Shown piece by piece: positions 45,545 through 54,444 of a DNA stretch of 64,000 bases. Within the stretch, counting starts at the first letter, position 1, and each line of letters opens with the position of its first letter. The translations under genes and the position numbers were made by a program. The stretch spans positions 86,962-150,961 of the forward strand of contig MTMG01000016.1 of NCBI GenBank assembly GCA_002010075.1, read 5' to 3'. Source of the stretch: Methanomicrobia archaeon JdFR-19 (GTDB taxonomy: Archaea > Halobacteriota > Methanosarcinia > DSM-18856 > Methermicoccaceae). Under the pieces are notes generated by a model. That model ran no database searches, had not been told where the DNA came from, and saw nothing but the letters and a program-made list of their open reading frames with translations.

Positions 45545-45647
45545 ATCTCAGAGTTGATTTGTATGTGTTATATATATTGGGCGTATGAGGACATGGAAAA
45601 TTATAGTCTTGTGCCATGTTTTTTGGTTGAGAACTCTCACATAGAAG

Positions 45648-45720
45648 TGGACCGGTCGGGACTCGAACCCGAGGCCTCCACCATGCCAAGGTGGCGATCT
45701 TCCAGCTGATCTACCGGCCC
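45648..45720 (-). tRNA. tRNA-Ala (GGC)
   Basis: On the minus strand the acceptor stem GGGCCGG pairs with CCGGTCC (one G-T pair). The anticodon stem CCACC/GGTGG closes loop TTGGCAT with anticodon GGC. The T arm contains GGTTCGAGTCC. The discriminator is A. CCA is not encoded. Confidence 0.94.
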
Positions 45721-45756
45721 ACCTTTTGCTTTTTCATCAAAAGCTTATAATATTGA

Positions 45757-45828
45757 CGGACTCGCCGTGATTCGAACACGGGTCAGCGGGTCCGAAGCCC
45801 GCTAGGATATCCCCTACCCCACGAGTCC
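45757..45828 (-). tRNA. tRNA-Arg (UCG)
   Basis: On the minus strand the acceptor GGACTCG pairs with CGAGTCC. The anticodon stem GCGGG/CCCGC closes loop CTTCGGA with anticodon TCG. The T arm is CCGTG-TTCGAAT-CACGG. The discriminator is G. It lies just upstream of tRNA-Ala on the same strand, so the two may be one transcript. Confidence 0.93.
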
Positions 45829-45848
45829 GATAGTTATTCTTTTTTTTA

Positions 45849-46223
45849 TTATTTTTCTATTTCTATTGGTCTCTGTGCGATCTCATCCCATTTTCCGTCG
45901 TATATTGCTGATACTACTTCATTATCTCGTATGATTATCTCAGCGATGTGTTCTGTTATCACTTGAGCAACAATCATACCAGATCTGTTGCCATACCCTG
46001 CAGAAGTACATTTGAATCTCAAAACAACCTTCCATTCACCATCTATCTTCTCCTTCTCAGTAATCTCTATACTTCCCGGTATTCCATCGTACTCAAATGT
46101 TGGAGAATTTTTAACGAAGTTTTTTGCAATATCTTCAACTGTTTCGTTTAAGTTCTCACTGTTCAAATTCTCAACACATCCCACTATCATCAACATCAGC
46201 AACATTGCCACAAACTTCTTCAT
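45849..46223 (-). CDS. Small secreted lipoprotein-like protein
   Basis: A 124-residue protein with an N-terminal signal ending in a lipobox-like sequence (FVAMLLMLMIVGCVEN), so Cys16 may be lipid-modified and anchor it outside the membrane. The mature part (IEITEKEKIDGEWKVVLRF, IIRDNEVVSAIYDGKW) looks like a small beta-alpha domain related to PepSY-type folds. The function is unknown. Its start lies 53 bases inside the phosphomevalonate dehydratase small-subunit gene. It ends with TAA. Confidence 0.7.
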   Translation of the reverse strand: MKKFVAMLLMLMIVGCVENLNSENLNETVEDIAKNFVKNSPTFEYDGIPGSIEITEKEKIDGEWKVVLRFKCTSAGYGNRSGMIVAQVITEHIAEIIIRDNEVVSAIYDGKWDEIAQRPIEIEK

Positions 46224-46623
46224 ATTTCATCCATCCTTCATTTGCATTTACGATTGCATAAGCATTTTGCGGTATCTTCAGGAAAGTATCTCTATCCAGT
46301 CCTTCGAGATAAGGTATTCTTGCCATAATTGCTCCAACCACGACTATGGGTTCTGAAGTGATGCTAACGAGAGCAATTGGAGCAGTGTCTTCAACCTTCA
46401 TACGATAAAGTACGTATGAACCCACGGTTGACCCTCTCCCGTGTGGGAATACCAGCACCTTTCCTTTCACACTTACCCCATGGCAGGGATTGTCAGGGTC
46501 AGATACCATACCGGTCGAGGGATCGATATCCCCCAAGAATGATATGGGCTTCGGGCTTTTGAGTATTCTCCCCTTCCCTTTTCCTCTGCATACACTCTTC
46601 AACTTGATGGTCTGCATGCCCAT
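46171..46623 (-). CDS. Phosphomevalonate dehydratase small subunit (DUF126/AcnX-S)
   Basis: Small subunit of the aconitase-X-type enzyme that converts 5-phosphomevalonate to an anhydro form in the archaeal mevalonate pathway. The 150 residues hold RGKGKGRILKSPKPISFLG, DIDPSTGMVSDPDNPCHG and VLVFPHGRGSTVGSYVL, the core DUF126 motifs. ATG 46623 follows aggagtg. It overlaps the large-subunit stop by 25 bases and extends about 18 residues past the usual end, into the lipoprotein gene. It ends with TGA. Confidence 0.9.
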   Translation of the reverse strand: MGMQTIKLKSVCRGKGKGRILKSPKPISFLGDIDPSTGMVSDPDNPCHGVSVKGKVLVFPHGRGSTVGSYVLYRMKVEDTAPIALVSITSEPIVVVGAIMARIPYLEGLDRDTFLKIPQNAYAIVNANEGWMKYEEVCGNVADVDDSGMC

Positions 46624-47771
46624 TCTATACACTCCTGTGTAGGCAACAAAATTGATTCAAGACCACACAACGTTCTTACATATCTATAAGCCTTTCCAGA
46701 ATTAACGAGTATGCATGAAAAATTCTCACACAAAGGGGACACAACCATACACGTATCAGCAAACACCTTCACACCACTCTTCTCTATACTCTCCACCACT
46801 TTTTTGTTGTCCTCGATAACTTTTCTTGAAGCAAAAATCCACGTCTCTCTCTTCACTTTCCTTCCTTTTAGCATTCTTTCTATCTCTTTGAGCTCGTTTT
46901 CAGAACAATGGGGGCAACCAAAGGCAACTAAATCTGGCTCTTTATCCACACCATACATTTCTTTTATTTCACTACTCTCAATCACTATTTCATCTAACCC
47001 AGAGACTTGCTTAGCCTCTGGTGTAATCCCTTCAACGTGGTATAGGGCGACCGAGCCAGTAGCTGCAAGAGAAGCTCCCAATAATTTCAGTTCATCATCA
47101 GTTGGATTTCCAGTGGTTGTGAAGATGGGGATTTTTTTGTCCATTTCACAAATCAACTCTCCCACAACATAACCAAGTGCACCATAATCTGTTCCAGAGA
47201 GCCCCCCTTCTACAATGATCTTCACATCTGGAACCCGATTCTCATCGAGATGGAGGCCATATAATGGGGTTTTTCCTGTTAACGCCGAAGCGATTGCACT
47301 TGGCCCCCCCTCTCTGTTTGTCCTTGCCCCAATTACAGAGTTTGCATAACATACCGCAGAAGACTCACTCCATGCAAGGTGGTCCCCCATCTTGATCTCA
47401 TGGTGGTAATATGGTGTGCATGTGCATGTTATTTCAACACCAATCTCTGCAAACTTCCTTACTATTTCGAGCTGTTTTGATGCAAAATCATGTGATATGC
47501 CCATCTCCTCCCACCTTTGCAAGTCCATTCCAGCAGGATTGAGCATTGATGGTACTTTGACTCTACCTTCAAGGTTGGATAGCCACATCAGTCCCGCCTC
47601 ACCTATGGTTTTATACGAGACCCCCGAAATCTGAACACTTTTCACATCGATAAGTCTCTCTGCACCGTACAATTCTCCTAAAGCAACCAGCATCTCCATA
47701 CACATCTGGAGAGTTTCTCCCATCTCACCGTTGAGCATGAGTTCCTCCTCTTGTGTGAGGTACATAGTCAT
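46599..47771 (-). CDS. Phosphomevalonate dehydratase large subunit (DUF521/AcnX-L)
   Basis: Large subunit with the aconitase-X fold, 390 residues. Motifs include YLTQEEELMLNGEMGE, SGVSYKTIGEAGLMWL, CTCTPYYHHEIKMGDHLAWS, YANSVIGARTNREGGPSA and CPHCSENELKEIERML. Several Cys residues can ligate the Fe-S cluster, as in aconitases. It supplies isoprenoid precursors, which suits the geranylgeranyl reductase gene about 3 kb away. The small-subunit gene follows with an overlap. It ends with TGA. Confidence 0.93.
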   Translation of the reverse strand: MTMYLTQEEELMLNGEMGETLQMCMEMLVALGELYGAERLIDVKSVQISGVSYKTIGEAGLMWLSNLEGRVKVPSMLNPAGMDLQRWEEMGISHDFASKQLEIVRKFAEIGVEITCTCTPYYHHEIKMGDHLAWSESSAVCYANSVIGARTNREGGPSAIASALTGKTPLYGLHLDENRVPDVKIIVEGGLSGTDYGALGYVVGELICEMDKKIPIFTTTGNPTDDELKLLGASLAATGSVALYHVEGITPEAKQVSGLDEIVIESSEIKEMYGVDKEPDLVAFGCPHCSENELKEIERMLKGRKVKRETWIFASRKVIEDNKKVVESIEKSGVKVFADTCMVVSPLCENFSCILVNSGKAYRYVRTLCGLESILLPTQECIEWACRPSS

Positions 47772-47845
47772 TGGTTGTCGTTGTTGTTATTAGTCAGTTT
47801 CTCTTTTATATGGGAATAACGAATGAAAGAAAGGAAGTGATGAAG

Positions 47846-48991
47846 ATGATACCACGAGAGGATGTATGGGAGATAGTGGATGGATATGATTCTGGGGATA
47901 TCAAAATAGGTGTGCTGGCATCCCATTCTGCGTTGGATGTGTGTGATGGTGCTGTTGAGGAAGGTTTTTCGACGTATGTTGTCTGTGAGAGAGGAAGAGA
48001 GAAGACATATATACAGTATTTCAGGTCAAGGATTGTAGGTGGAAAATACAGAAAAGGGTGTGTGGATGAATTTGTTGTTTATCCCAGCTTCAAAGATATT
48101 TTAACAGAAGAGAGTCAGAAATCACTCGTTGAAAATAATGTTCTTTTTGTTCCAAATCGTTCTTTTACTGCCTACTGCGGTATGGATGCTGTTGAGAACG
48201 ATTTCAGAGTTCCGATGGTTGGGAGCAGAAATCTTTTGAGGTCTGAAGAGAGGGAAGAAGAGAAAAGTTATTACTGGCTACTTGAAAAGGCAGGACTTCC
48301 ATATCCTGAGAGAATCGAGAATCCAGAGGACATAGAGGAGCTTGTAATGGTAAAGTTACCCCATGCAAAGAAGAGGTTAGAGAGGGGCTTTTTCACAGCA
48401 TCGTCTTATGAGGAGTATGTAAAGAAGTCAGAGGAACTATTGAGACAGGACGTGATAACCAAGGAAGACCTTGTTAAGGCGAGAATTGAGCGATATGTAA
48501 TAGGTCCTGTTTTCAATCTTGACTTCTTCTATTCTCCCCTTGATAAAGAAATCGAGCTTTTAGGAGTTGATTGGAGATTTGAAACGAGTCTGGATGGGCA
48601 TGTGAGACTCCCAGCACCCCAACAGCTAACACTTCCCTCCTCACAGATAAATCCAGAATATACCGTATGTGGGCACAACATGGCAACCCTCCGAGAGTCC
48701 CTTTTGGAGAAAGTATTCGAACTCGCAGAGAATTATGTGAAAGCGACACAGCACTATTATCCTCCCGGCATCATAGGTCCTTTCTGTCTTCAAACGTGTG
48801 TTGACAAAGACCTGAACTTCTACATATACGATGTTGCTCCCAGAATAGGAGGGGGAACAAACATCCACATTTCAATTGGTCATCCATATGGGAATGCTCT
48901 CTGGAGATGTCCTATGAGCACGGGCAGGAGAATTGCATTTGAAATAAGAAGAGCGATTGAAACAGATAGTGTGAAGGAGATTGTAACTTGA
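47846..48991 (+). CDS. purP: PurP-type formaminoimidazole-carboxamide ribotide synthetase
   Basis: An ATP-grasp enzyme using formate and ATP to make FAICAR, the archaeal route in purine synthesis. It begins KIGVLASHSALDVCDGAVEE. It has VCERGREKTYIQYFR near residue 48, VPNRSFTAYCG, the ATP-grasp part VKLPHAKKRLERGFF, and an ending VAPRIGGGTNIHISIGHPYG. ATG 47846 has a suitable ggaagtga upstream. ATG 47840 would sit on that motif, so it is less likely. It ends with TGA three bases before the convergent radical SAM stop. Confidence 0.9.
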   Translation: MIPREDVWEIVDGYDSGDIKIGVLASHSALDVCDGAVEEGFSTYVVCERGREKTYIQYFRSRIVGGKYRKGCVDEFVVYPSFKDILTEESQKSLVENNVLFVPNRSFTAYCGMDAVENDFRVPMVGSRNLLRSEEREEEKSYYWLLEKAGLPYPERIENPEDIEELVMVKLPHAKKRLERGFFTASSYEEYVKKSEELLRQDVITKEDLVKARIERYVIGPVFNLDFFYSPLDKEIELLGVDWRFETSLDGHVRLPAPQQLTLPSSQINPEYTVCGHNMATLRESLLEKVFELAENYVKATQHYYPPGIIGPFCLQTCVDKDLNFYIYDVAPRIGGGTNIHISIGHPYGNALWRCPMSTGRRIAFEIRRAIETDSVKEIVT

Positions 48992-48993
48992 AA

Positions 48994-50100
48994 TTATTCA
49001 CTTAGGTTGTTTATGAGATTATTTACAAATTCGGTATTCTGCATAGGACACACATCAATTTCCTTCACTGTCTCCCTAAACGCTGATAACTTCTTCCATA
49101 CTCTTGCAAAACCCTCTTCATACACGTTCCCATACGATATCGGAACATATGGACAAGGTCTGAGACCACCATCAACGCCGACGTGTGCCCATCTTGTACC
49201 ACCAAGACATCCAAAATCAATTCCTTCAAATCTTGTCGATGCAAACATCCTTGCTCCATCACAGCTTGTGTTCACCTATGAGTACATCCTCAATATCTCG
49301 GTTTTATCCTCCTTTGTCGGCGGGTCGTGGATGCTCTCCCACACCGAGAACTCATGAACACCGAGTGAATTTGCGAGTTCGTACAGTGGTCTCAACTCCC
49401 CCATCGTTGAGTGTCCTATGTGTGTAGATAATGTAACAAGGAGTCCTGCCTTAAGACCGTATTTGATTCCAGAAATTGCCATTTCATATGCCCCTTCAAG
49501 TCCTCTCACTTTATCGTGTTTTTGAGGAACTGTACTGTATAAACTTATCAGAAGGGTGTGAAGATTTGCTTTTTTCAGTTTTTCTGCTGTTTCTGGTGTT
49601 AAGTCAGTTGCTGGTGTGAACATATTCACAATTGCCCTATCATCTACGTACTCCACTAAATCTATTATGTCCTTTCTGAGGAGAGGGTCTCCTTCTGTGA
49701 GGGTGATGATGCAAGTTCCAATTTTTAGAGCTTGGTCGATTATGTCGAGCAAATTCTCAAGGGGGGGCTCTTCAGAACCTGCGACAGTACAGTGCTTGCA
49801 TTTACATCTACATTCTCCAGTCACTTCTATGGAGAGGGTGGCTGGGACTGGTTTTCCTATCACCCGTTTAAATTCTGCTTTGATAAGTCTTGAGAAAGCT
49901 TTTGAGGGGATAGGGGGGAGCCATGTGGATGCTACAACACTACCATCTTCAAGAATGGCAGCCGGTCTCTCTTCTGACAATCTTTCGTTCATTTTTTTTA
50001 TTATTGGAGACAGTAAAAAAGATAGTCTCCCCTCTACAGAGACCTTCGAGTGTTCGTCTATACAAACTTTCATGCCAGGTATAGAGAATACATCACGCAT
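48994..50100 (-). CDS. Radical SAM/SPASM-like protein, one in-frame UAG
   Basis: A 368-residue radical SAM protein with cluster motif CRCKCKHC after EVTGE, the Gly-rich LTEGDPLL, and LISLYSTVPQKHDKVRG. TAG is codon 275 (49276-49278). The frame continues into a C-terminal SPASM or twitch-like part, FGCLGGTRWAHVGVDGGLRP with CPYVP and a final CPMQ, whose cysteines match those of the plus-strand paralogue at 22484-23611 (CFAGRKWAH...CAYIP...CPGEC). That paralogue is TAG-free and runs uninterrupted through the same region. It ends with TAA. The start ATG 50100 follows a TTG three codons earlier and is not fully certain. Confidence 0.88.
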
Positions 50101-50178
50101 CAAGAACAATTAAACCGTAAAGAATAAAAAAGGTATAGATTATATATTAGAACAAATAGAAGGGGATGGTGTGATATA

Positions 50179-50481
50179 ATGAGTTCATTCCGCTCAAAGG
50201 TTAGGAAGAGGCTTGAGAAATATCTTGAACTGGACAAGAGCGGTATAAGGAAGTATCTTCTGAAATTCGTTGTTAAACTTAGACAATTTACTGTTGATAC
50301 GATACACAAGGCAGTATCGAGAAGGTTTAAAGTATCGAGAAAAGTAATCGCTTCGATGGTGGGTTACATCCACTCAAATCTTGGAATACTCAAGGCTCAC
50401 AAAAAGGATTATAAGAGTCCTGTTGTTTATTCGATAAAAGAGGAGTATCTTGGTCTCGTAAGTTCGATGATAGAAAGTTGA
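50179..50481 (+). CDS. DUF2551 archaeal protein
   Basis: A 100-residue basic protein (FRSKVRKRLEKYLELDKSGIR, RRFKVSRKVIASMVGYIHSN) matching the archaeal DUF2551 family as I remember it. The second half looks like a winged-helix, suggesting DNA binding, but the role is not established. A TATA-like ATTATATATT lies upstream near 50138. Its stop TGA is just before the tandem repeat of the ferredoxin promoter. Confidence 0.75.
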   Translation: MSSFRSKVRKRLEKYLELDKSGIRKYLLKFVVKLRQFTVDTIHKAVSRRFKVSRKVIASMVGYIHSNLGILKAHKKDYKSPVVYSIKEEYLGLVSSMIES

Positions 50482-50483
50482 GC

Positions 50484-50515
50484 TTATATACACTTCAGGT
50501 TATATACACCTCAGG
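50484..50515 (+). repeat. Tandem 16-bp repeat containing duplicated TATA boxes
   Basis: TTATATACACTTCAGG (50484-50499) is followed directly by TTATATACACCTCAGG (50500-50515), with one mismatch. Each unit holds a TATA-like TTATATA. The second lies about 20 bases before the ferredoxin ATG, so the unit could be a duplicated promoter or an operator. Confidence 0.65.
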
Positions 50516-50522
50516 TGATTTA

Positions 50523-50705
50523 ATGGTACTCAATGTTAACAGGTATGTATGCGGATACTGTGGAGCATGTGTCGCTGTATGTCCTCATTGTGTTCTCGAA
50601 CTCGTCGAAACTTGGTTGGAGATTGGTAGTGGGTGTACAGAGTGTGGGACATGTGTGAAGATATGTCCTGTGGGAGCTCTCTCACTTGACGAGGTGAAAG
50701 CGTGA
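50523..50705 (+). CDS. Two-cluster 4Fe-4S ferredoxin
   Basis: A 60-residue electron carrier with two CxxCxxCxxxC motifs, CGYCGACVAVCPHC and CTECGTCVKICPVG. It is fully sized for a bacterial-type ferredoxin. ATG 50523 begins after the tandem TATA repeat; an upstream start in the same frame is rejected as it would run through the promoter. The TGA overlaps the GTG of the geranylgeranyl reductase (GTGA). That coupling suggests it may deliver electrons to the reductase. Confidence 0.92.
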   Translation: MVLNVNRYVCGYCGACVAVCPHCVLELVETWLEIGSGCTECGTCVKICPVGALSLDEVKA

Positions 50706-51883
50706 TTGATACTGAGTACGATGTTGTTGTCGTTGGAGCAGGTCCCGGAGGCTCGATTACAGCAAAGAACTGTGCTGAAAGAGGTATGAAGACACTGATG
50801 GTAGAAAAAAGACAAATGATAGGGGATCCGGTCAGATGTGCAGAAGGTATTGCAAAGCATACTGTAAAAAAACATATTGAGCCGAATCCGAGATGGATAT
50901 GCGCAGAAGCAAAAGGGTTCAGGATATTTTCTCCGAGTGGTATCAAGGTTGAGATGGTTGGAGAGTTTGAAAGTGGGGAGGTAGGATATGTCCTCGATAG
51001 AAAGCTGTTCGATAGAGCTCTTGCCCACGAAGCTGCACGAAGTGGTGCAACGATTCTTGTGAAAACAAGGGCAACTGGACTTTTGATTGAAGATGGGAAG
51101 GTATGTGGTGTTGAACTTGAACATCTTGGGAAGAAGTTCTGTGTGAGGGCAAAGGTAGTTGTGGGAGCAGATGGCGTAGAGTCAAAGGTCGGTAGATGGG
51201 CTGGAATGAATACATCACTCAAACCTAAGGATATAGAGACGTGTGCTCAAGCTCTTGTTTATGACCCTTCAACTGACCAAGAATTTTGTGAGTTTTACCT
51301 CGGGAGAGAAATAGCTCCAGGAGGGTATGCATGGATATTCCCTAAGGGAGAAGGATGTGCAAACGTGGGGCTCGGCATTCTTGGCTCATTTTCAGATGCG
51401 GGAGCACCCTTCAATTATCTTAACAATTTTCTCAAAAAGTACCTTCCAAATGCAAAGATTCTCGAGATAATTGTAGGAGGGGTTCCGGTTAGCAAGCCCA
51501 CAGATGGAATCGTCGGAGAGGGTATTGTGCTTGTCGGTGATGCTGCAAGGCAATCTGACCCGTTGACGGGCGGGGGGATTGGGAATGCCATGGAAGCAGG
51601 TGCGATTGCTGGGGAGGTGGTCTCGGAAGCCATATCTGAAGGGGATACTTCTGCTGAGAGACTTCGTGAGTATGAAGAAAGATGGTTCAAAGAAATGGGA
51701 AAGAGGCTTATGAGGAACTGGCTTGTGAAAGAACATATTATATCTCTGTCTGATGAGGAACTTGATAAACTTGCAAAATCGATAGCAGACGTCAAATTCA
51801 AAGGACTACAGCTATATGAACTACTGAAACATCTTGTAAGAAGAAATCCGAAACTGTTATGGAAACTCAAAGGCTACATATAA
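50702..51883 (+). CDS. Geranylgeranyl reductase family flavoprotein
   Basis: An FAD-dependent reductase that saturates the isoprenoid chains of archaeal lipids (digeranylgeranylglycerophospholipid reductase type). It has VVVVGAGPGGSITAKNCAE near residue 7, the family GDPVRCAEGIAK, VVVGADGVESKVGRWAG and VLVGDAARQSDPLTGGGIGN. It is 393 residues from GTG 50702 in a GTGA overlap with the ferredoxin. Reduction in many archaea uses ferredoxin, which agrees with the arrangement. It ends with TAA. Confidence 0.9.
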   Translation: MIDTEYDVVVVGAGPGGSITAKNCAERGMKTLMVEKRQMIGDPVRCAEGIAKHTVKKHIEPNPRWICAEAKGFRIFSPSGIKVEMVGEFESGEVGYVLDRKLFDRALAHEAARSGATILVKTRATGLLIEDGKVCGVELEHLGKKFCVRAKVVVGADGVESKVGRWAGMNTSLKPKDIETCAQALVYDPSTDQEFCEFYLGREIAPGGYAWIFPKGEGCANVGLGILGSFSDAGAPFNYLNNFLKKYLPNAKILEIIVGGVPVSKPTDGIVGEGIVLVGDAARQSDPLTGGGIGNAMEAGAIAGEVVSEAISEGDTSAERLREYEERWFKEMGKRLMRNWLVKEHIISLSDEELDKLAKSIADVKFKGLQLYELLKHLVRRNPKLLWKLKGYI

Positions 51884-51891
51884 CAGCCAAT

Positions 51892-52773
51892 TCATAAGTC
51901 CAAGAAAGGAACCAAATCACATCCACCACACGCCAAACACATCGTTTTGGCTTTTGTAGGGTCGAGATTATGTCTTGAGAGAGCATCCTTCAACTCACTT
52001 GCGAGATATATCAGCCTCTCAGGAGAAGGTCGTTTTCCTTTGGCAACCTCTCCCTCAAGTGTTCTGAGGATTGGTATCACACCAATTTCACAGAGTTCTT
52101 CAATCCAGCAAATTACCTCCTCATCCTTCTCTCCAAGACCTATTATGATGTTTGAGGAGACATTACCCCTTCCAAAAACCTCAACCCCTTCGCTGAGCCC
52201 TTCAACTCTCTCTTCCAGTGAGGATTTTGGACACATCATTCTGTATATTTTCTTGTTCATGGTTTGCACATCGTACTTCACTTCACTTGCCCCAGCCTTT
52301 TTCAGTTTAATGGAGCACCCTTCTATAGGATACACAGAAACACCTATGGGCAATCCATAATTTGTGACAGCTTTTATCACATCACACATATTCTCAATCT
52401 CTTCTTCGGGCAATCTCAATACACCAGATGTGAAAGATATTGCCTTTATACTCGAGTTTGCCCTTTCGATTATGTCTATTATCTCTGGTATTGTTCTTCT
52501 TTGAGGTCTCATCCTCGGGAGGAGACAGAATTTGCACCCCATCACACAGCTCTTCGACACAGTTATGTAAGCTTGCTCGGGACAATGAGCACCGACCTTC
52601 TCCACTTCTGCTTTGACTATCTCCTCACCTTTGAATAGCACAGAATTACCCACAAGCTTAAGTTCTGCATCATCACCCACGCCTAACCTAACTCTTGTTT
52701 TTCCAAATCTGAGAAATATGGACTTCTGTCCAGCAGAGGGACCAGCGGAAGACGTTGATATCATTTCATCCAT
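51892..52773 (-). CDS. Radical SAM protein of unknown substrate
   Basis: A 293-residue radical SAM protein with the cluster motif CVMGCKFC at about residues 76-83, and a Gly-rich GLGEKDEEVICWIEEL. It ends with a second Cys group MCLACGGCDLVPF, which could bind an extra cluster. The final motif resembles small methanogen radical SAM proteins, but I cannot name the family. It converges on the geranylgeranyl reductase gene. It ends with TGA. No other UAG is present. Confidence 0.75.
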   Translation of the reverse strand: MDEMISTSSAGPSAGQKSIFLRFGKTRVRLGVGDDAELKLVGNSVLFKGEEIVKAEVEKVGAHCPEQAYITVSKSCVMGCKFCLLPRMRPQRRTIPEIIDIIERANSSIKAISFTSGVLRLPEEEIENMCDVIKAVTNYGLPIGVSVYPIEGCSIKLKKAGASEVKYDVQTMNKKIYRMMCPKSSLEERVEGLSEGVEVFGRGNVSSNIIIGLGEKDEEVICWIEELCEIGVIPILRTLEGEVAKGKRPSPERLIYLASELKDALSRHNLDPTKAKTMCLACGGCDLVPFLDL

Positions 52774-52829
52774 ACAATTCTATACATTGATTTTTCCTTT
52801 GCTTATGAGAAATGCTTTTATTTGCCCAT

Positions 52830-54443
52830 TCATATCATGAGCTCCATCTCGAAACCGAGTGCAGGATGGTCAAGTGAGAAGTTTGAGAGAACTTCGGGAT
52901 GAATCTCACCAAACCTACCAACTTCTTTTTCATCAACAATTACTACAGCCTGCCTCCCCTCTATGAATGCGGGGTCAGCCCCTTCATCCAGACTAAAGTC
53001 TGTGTCTATCTCTCTGAATAGCGTAATAACATATGATTTTGCCTCGGTGAAGTTTGCCTCTGCATGGCATGAGAGAAATGCGAGATGAGGTATCGTCTTT
53101 TCGTCAATGAGTACATCACCAACACAGAATATTCTTTGAGGCATCTCTCTGTGTTTGTTTAGCGAGAGTATGTGCAGTAAGCTGGGCATTAAATCTGTGC
53201 ATATCATGGTATGTTCTTGGGTGAGTGGATGGAGTACTTTTGTCTCTCTGCCATTACTTTCTCTTCGCATGTACTCATAATGTATCTTCTCACATGTTAG
53301 CGAGAATGGCATGACTTCGAGAAATCCCATTCCTGTCATAATCTCTCTCACTCTCTTTTTTGCAATTGAGAGTGGGTGAGCCTCTCCAACTGTAAACACA
53401 TTCGGCAGTTCGCATGGAACGTTCTCATACCCATATCCAATGGCTATGTCTTCTATGACGTCCCACGAGTGCATGATGTCTGCTCTGTAGGGAGGTACAT
53501 GTACAACTATTTCTTTTTCAATCTCAACACCATATCTCATCCTTTCAAGAGCCTTAACAACCTCCTCAACTCCTAGTTTCAATCCGATCAGAGAGTTTAC
53601 TTCGTTCAGCTCGATCCTTTTCTTTTTGGCGGACAAGTCAGGAGTTATTACAGCATCTCCCGAGACCTCAATAACACGTACCCCTTCTATGGTTGCCCCC
53701 CTCTCAGCAAGTGACGTCACCACTATGTTCAGAGCAGTATGGACAGATTTGTCCGTGCCCGTAACATCTATAAACAGTTCTCTGCTCTCCTCTGTCACTC
53801 TAGTTATCACACCATTTATTATGGGTGGAAATGAGAGAACCTCTCCATTAGCATCGGTGATTATTGGGTATCTATTAAAATCTTCGAGTATATGTCCATA
53901 CTTCACACCTTTGGGATGCTCTTTTAGGATTCGCTCTATCGACATTGGCTCATCAAAATCGAGAGGTATAAACTCAAAGTTTGCTGGCACTGTTGTATAC
54001 TTGAAAGGAGGTTTAACCCGTGAGATATCGTGAACGCCTATTGAAACTTTTTTTCTATCTCTCCCAATAGCCCAGTGAAGGTCTTCTTGTAGCTCCATCA
54101 AAGACCTTATGGATGAGTCTGTGAATTCTACACCTCTAACAACCCCGCATACGATGTAAGGACGGATATTCAAGACACTTTCATCCTTTACAATTTCAAT
54201 GAGTGGTGGCTTCACATCATATTTTGGAAGACCCGTTTCTATATCAAGAAAACCTCTCATAGCTCTTGCAACCCCCTCCACCGAATACAGATCAGGTCTG
54301 TTTGGGAAGAACTCTACATCCACATAGTCTTTCTCTATTCTTTCTATGTCTGCCCCAATCATAGGGAGCCTGTCGAGAAATGTTTTGATGTCAATTCCGA
54401 TGAGTTCTTCGACATCGCTGTACTCAATCCTCACAACTGGCAT
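52830..54443 (-). CDS. pheT: Phenylalanine-tRNA ligase beta subunit
   Basis: The beta subunit of the class II enzyme, 537 residues, archaeal type without the bacterial N-terminal tRNA-binding addition. It has B3/B4-like editing-domain blocks (VVRGVEFTDSSIRSLMELQE, DLHWAIGRDRKKVSIGVHD), a B5 domain (LIGLKLGVEEVVKALERMRYG) and a catalytic-like C-terminal part (FLEVMPFSLT, HPLTQEHTMICTDLMPSLL). ATG 54443 follows ggagg and comes right after the pheS stop. It ends with TGA. Confidence 0.95.
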   Translation of the reverse strand: MPVVRIEYSDVEELIGIDIKTFLDRLPMIGADIERIEKDYVDVEFFPNRPDLYSVEGVARAMRGFLDIETGLPKYDVKPPLIEIVKDESVLNIRPYIVCGVVRGVEFTDSSIRSLMELQEDLHWAIGRDRKKVSIGVHDISRVKPPFKYTTVPANFEFIPLDFDEPMSIERILKEHPKGVKYGHILEDFNRYPIITDANGEVLSFPPIINGVITRVTEESRELFIDVTGTDKSVHTALNIVVTSLAERGATIEGVRVIEVSGDAVITPDLSAKKKRIELNEVNSLIGLKLGVEEVVKALERMRYGVEIEKEIVVHVPPYRADIMHSWDVIEDIAIGYGYENVPCELPNVFTVGEAHPLSIAKKRVREIMTGMGFLEVMPFSLTCEKIHYEYMRRESNGRETKVLHPLTQEHTMICTDLMPSLLHILSLNKHREMPQRIFCVGDVLIDEKTIPHLAFLSCHAEANFTEAKSYVITLFREIDTDFSLDEGADPAFIEGRQAVVIVDEKEVGRFGEIHPEVLSNFSLDHPALGFEMELMI

Positions 54444-54444
54444 A

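Noticed and set aside
50536..51222. A 228-codon minus-strand frame opposite the geranylgeranyl reductase gene
   Set aside because: It is antisense to clear FAD motifs. Its Ser/Thr/Pro-rich protein looks like a shadow translation.
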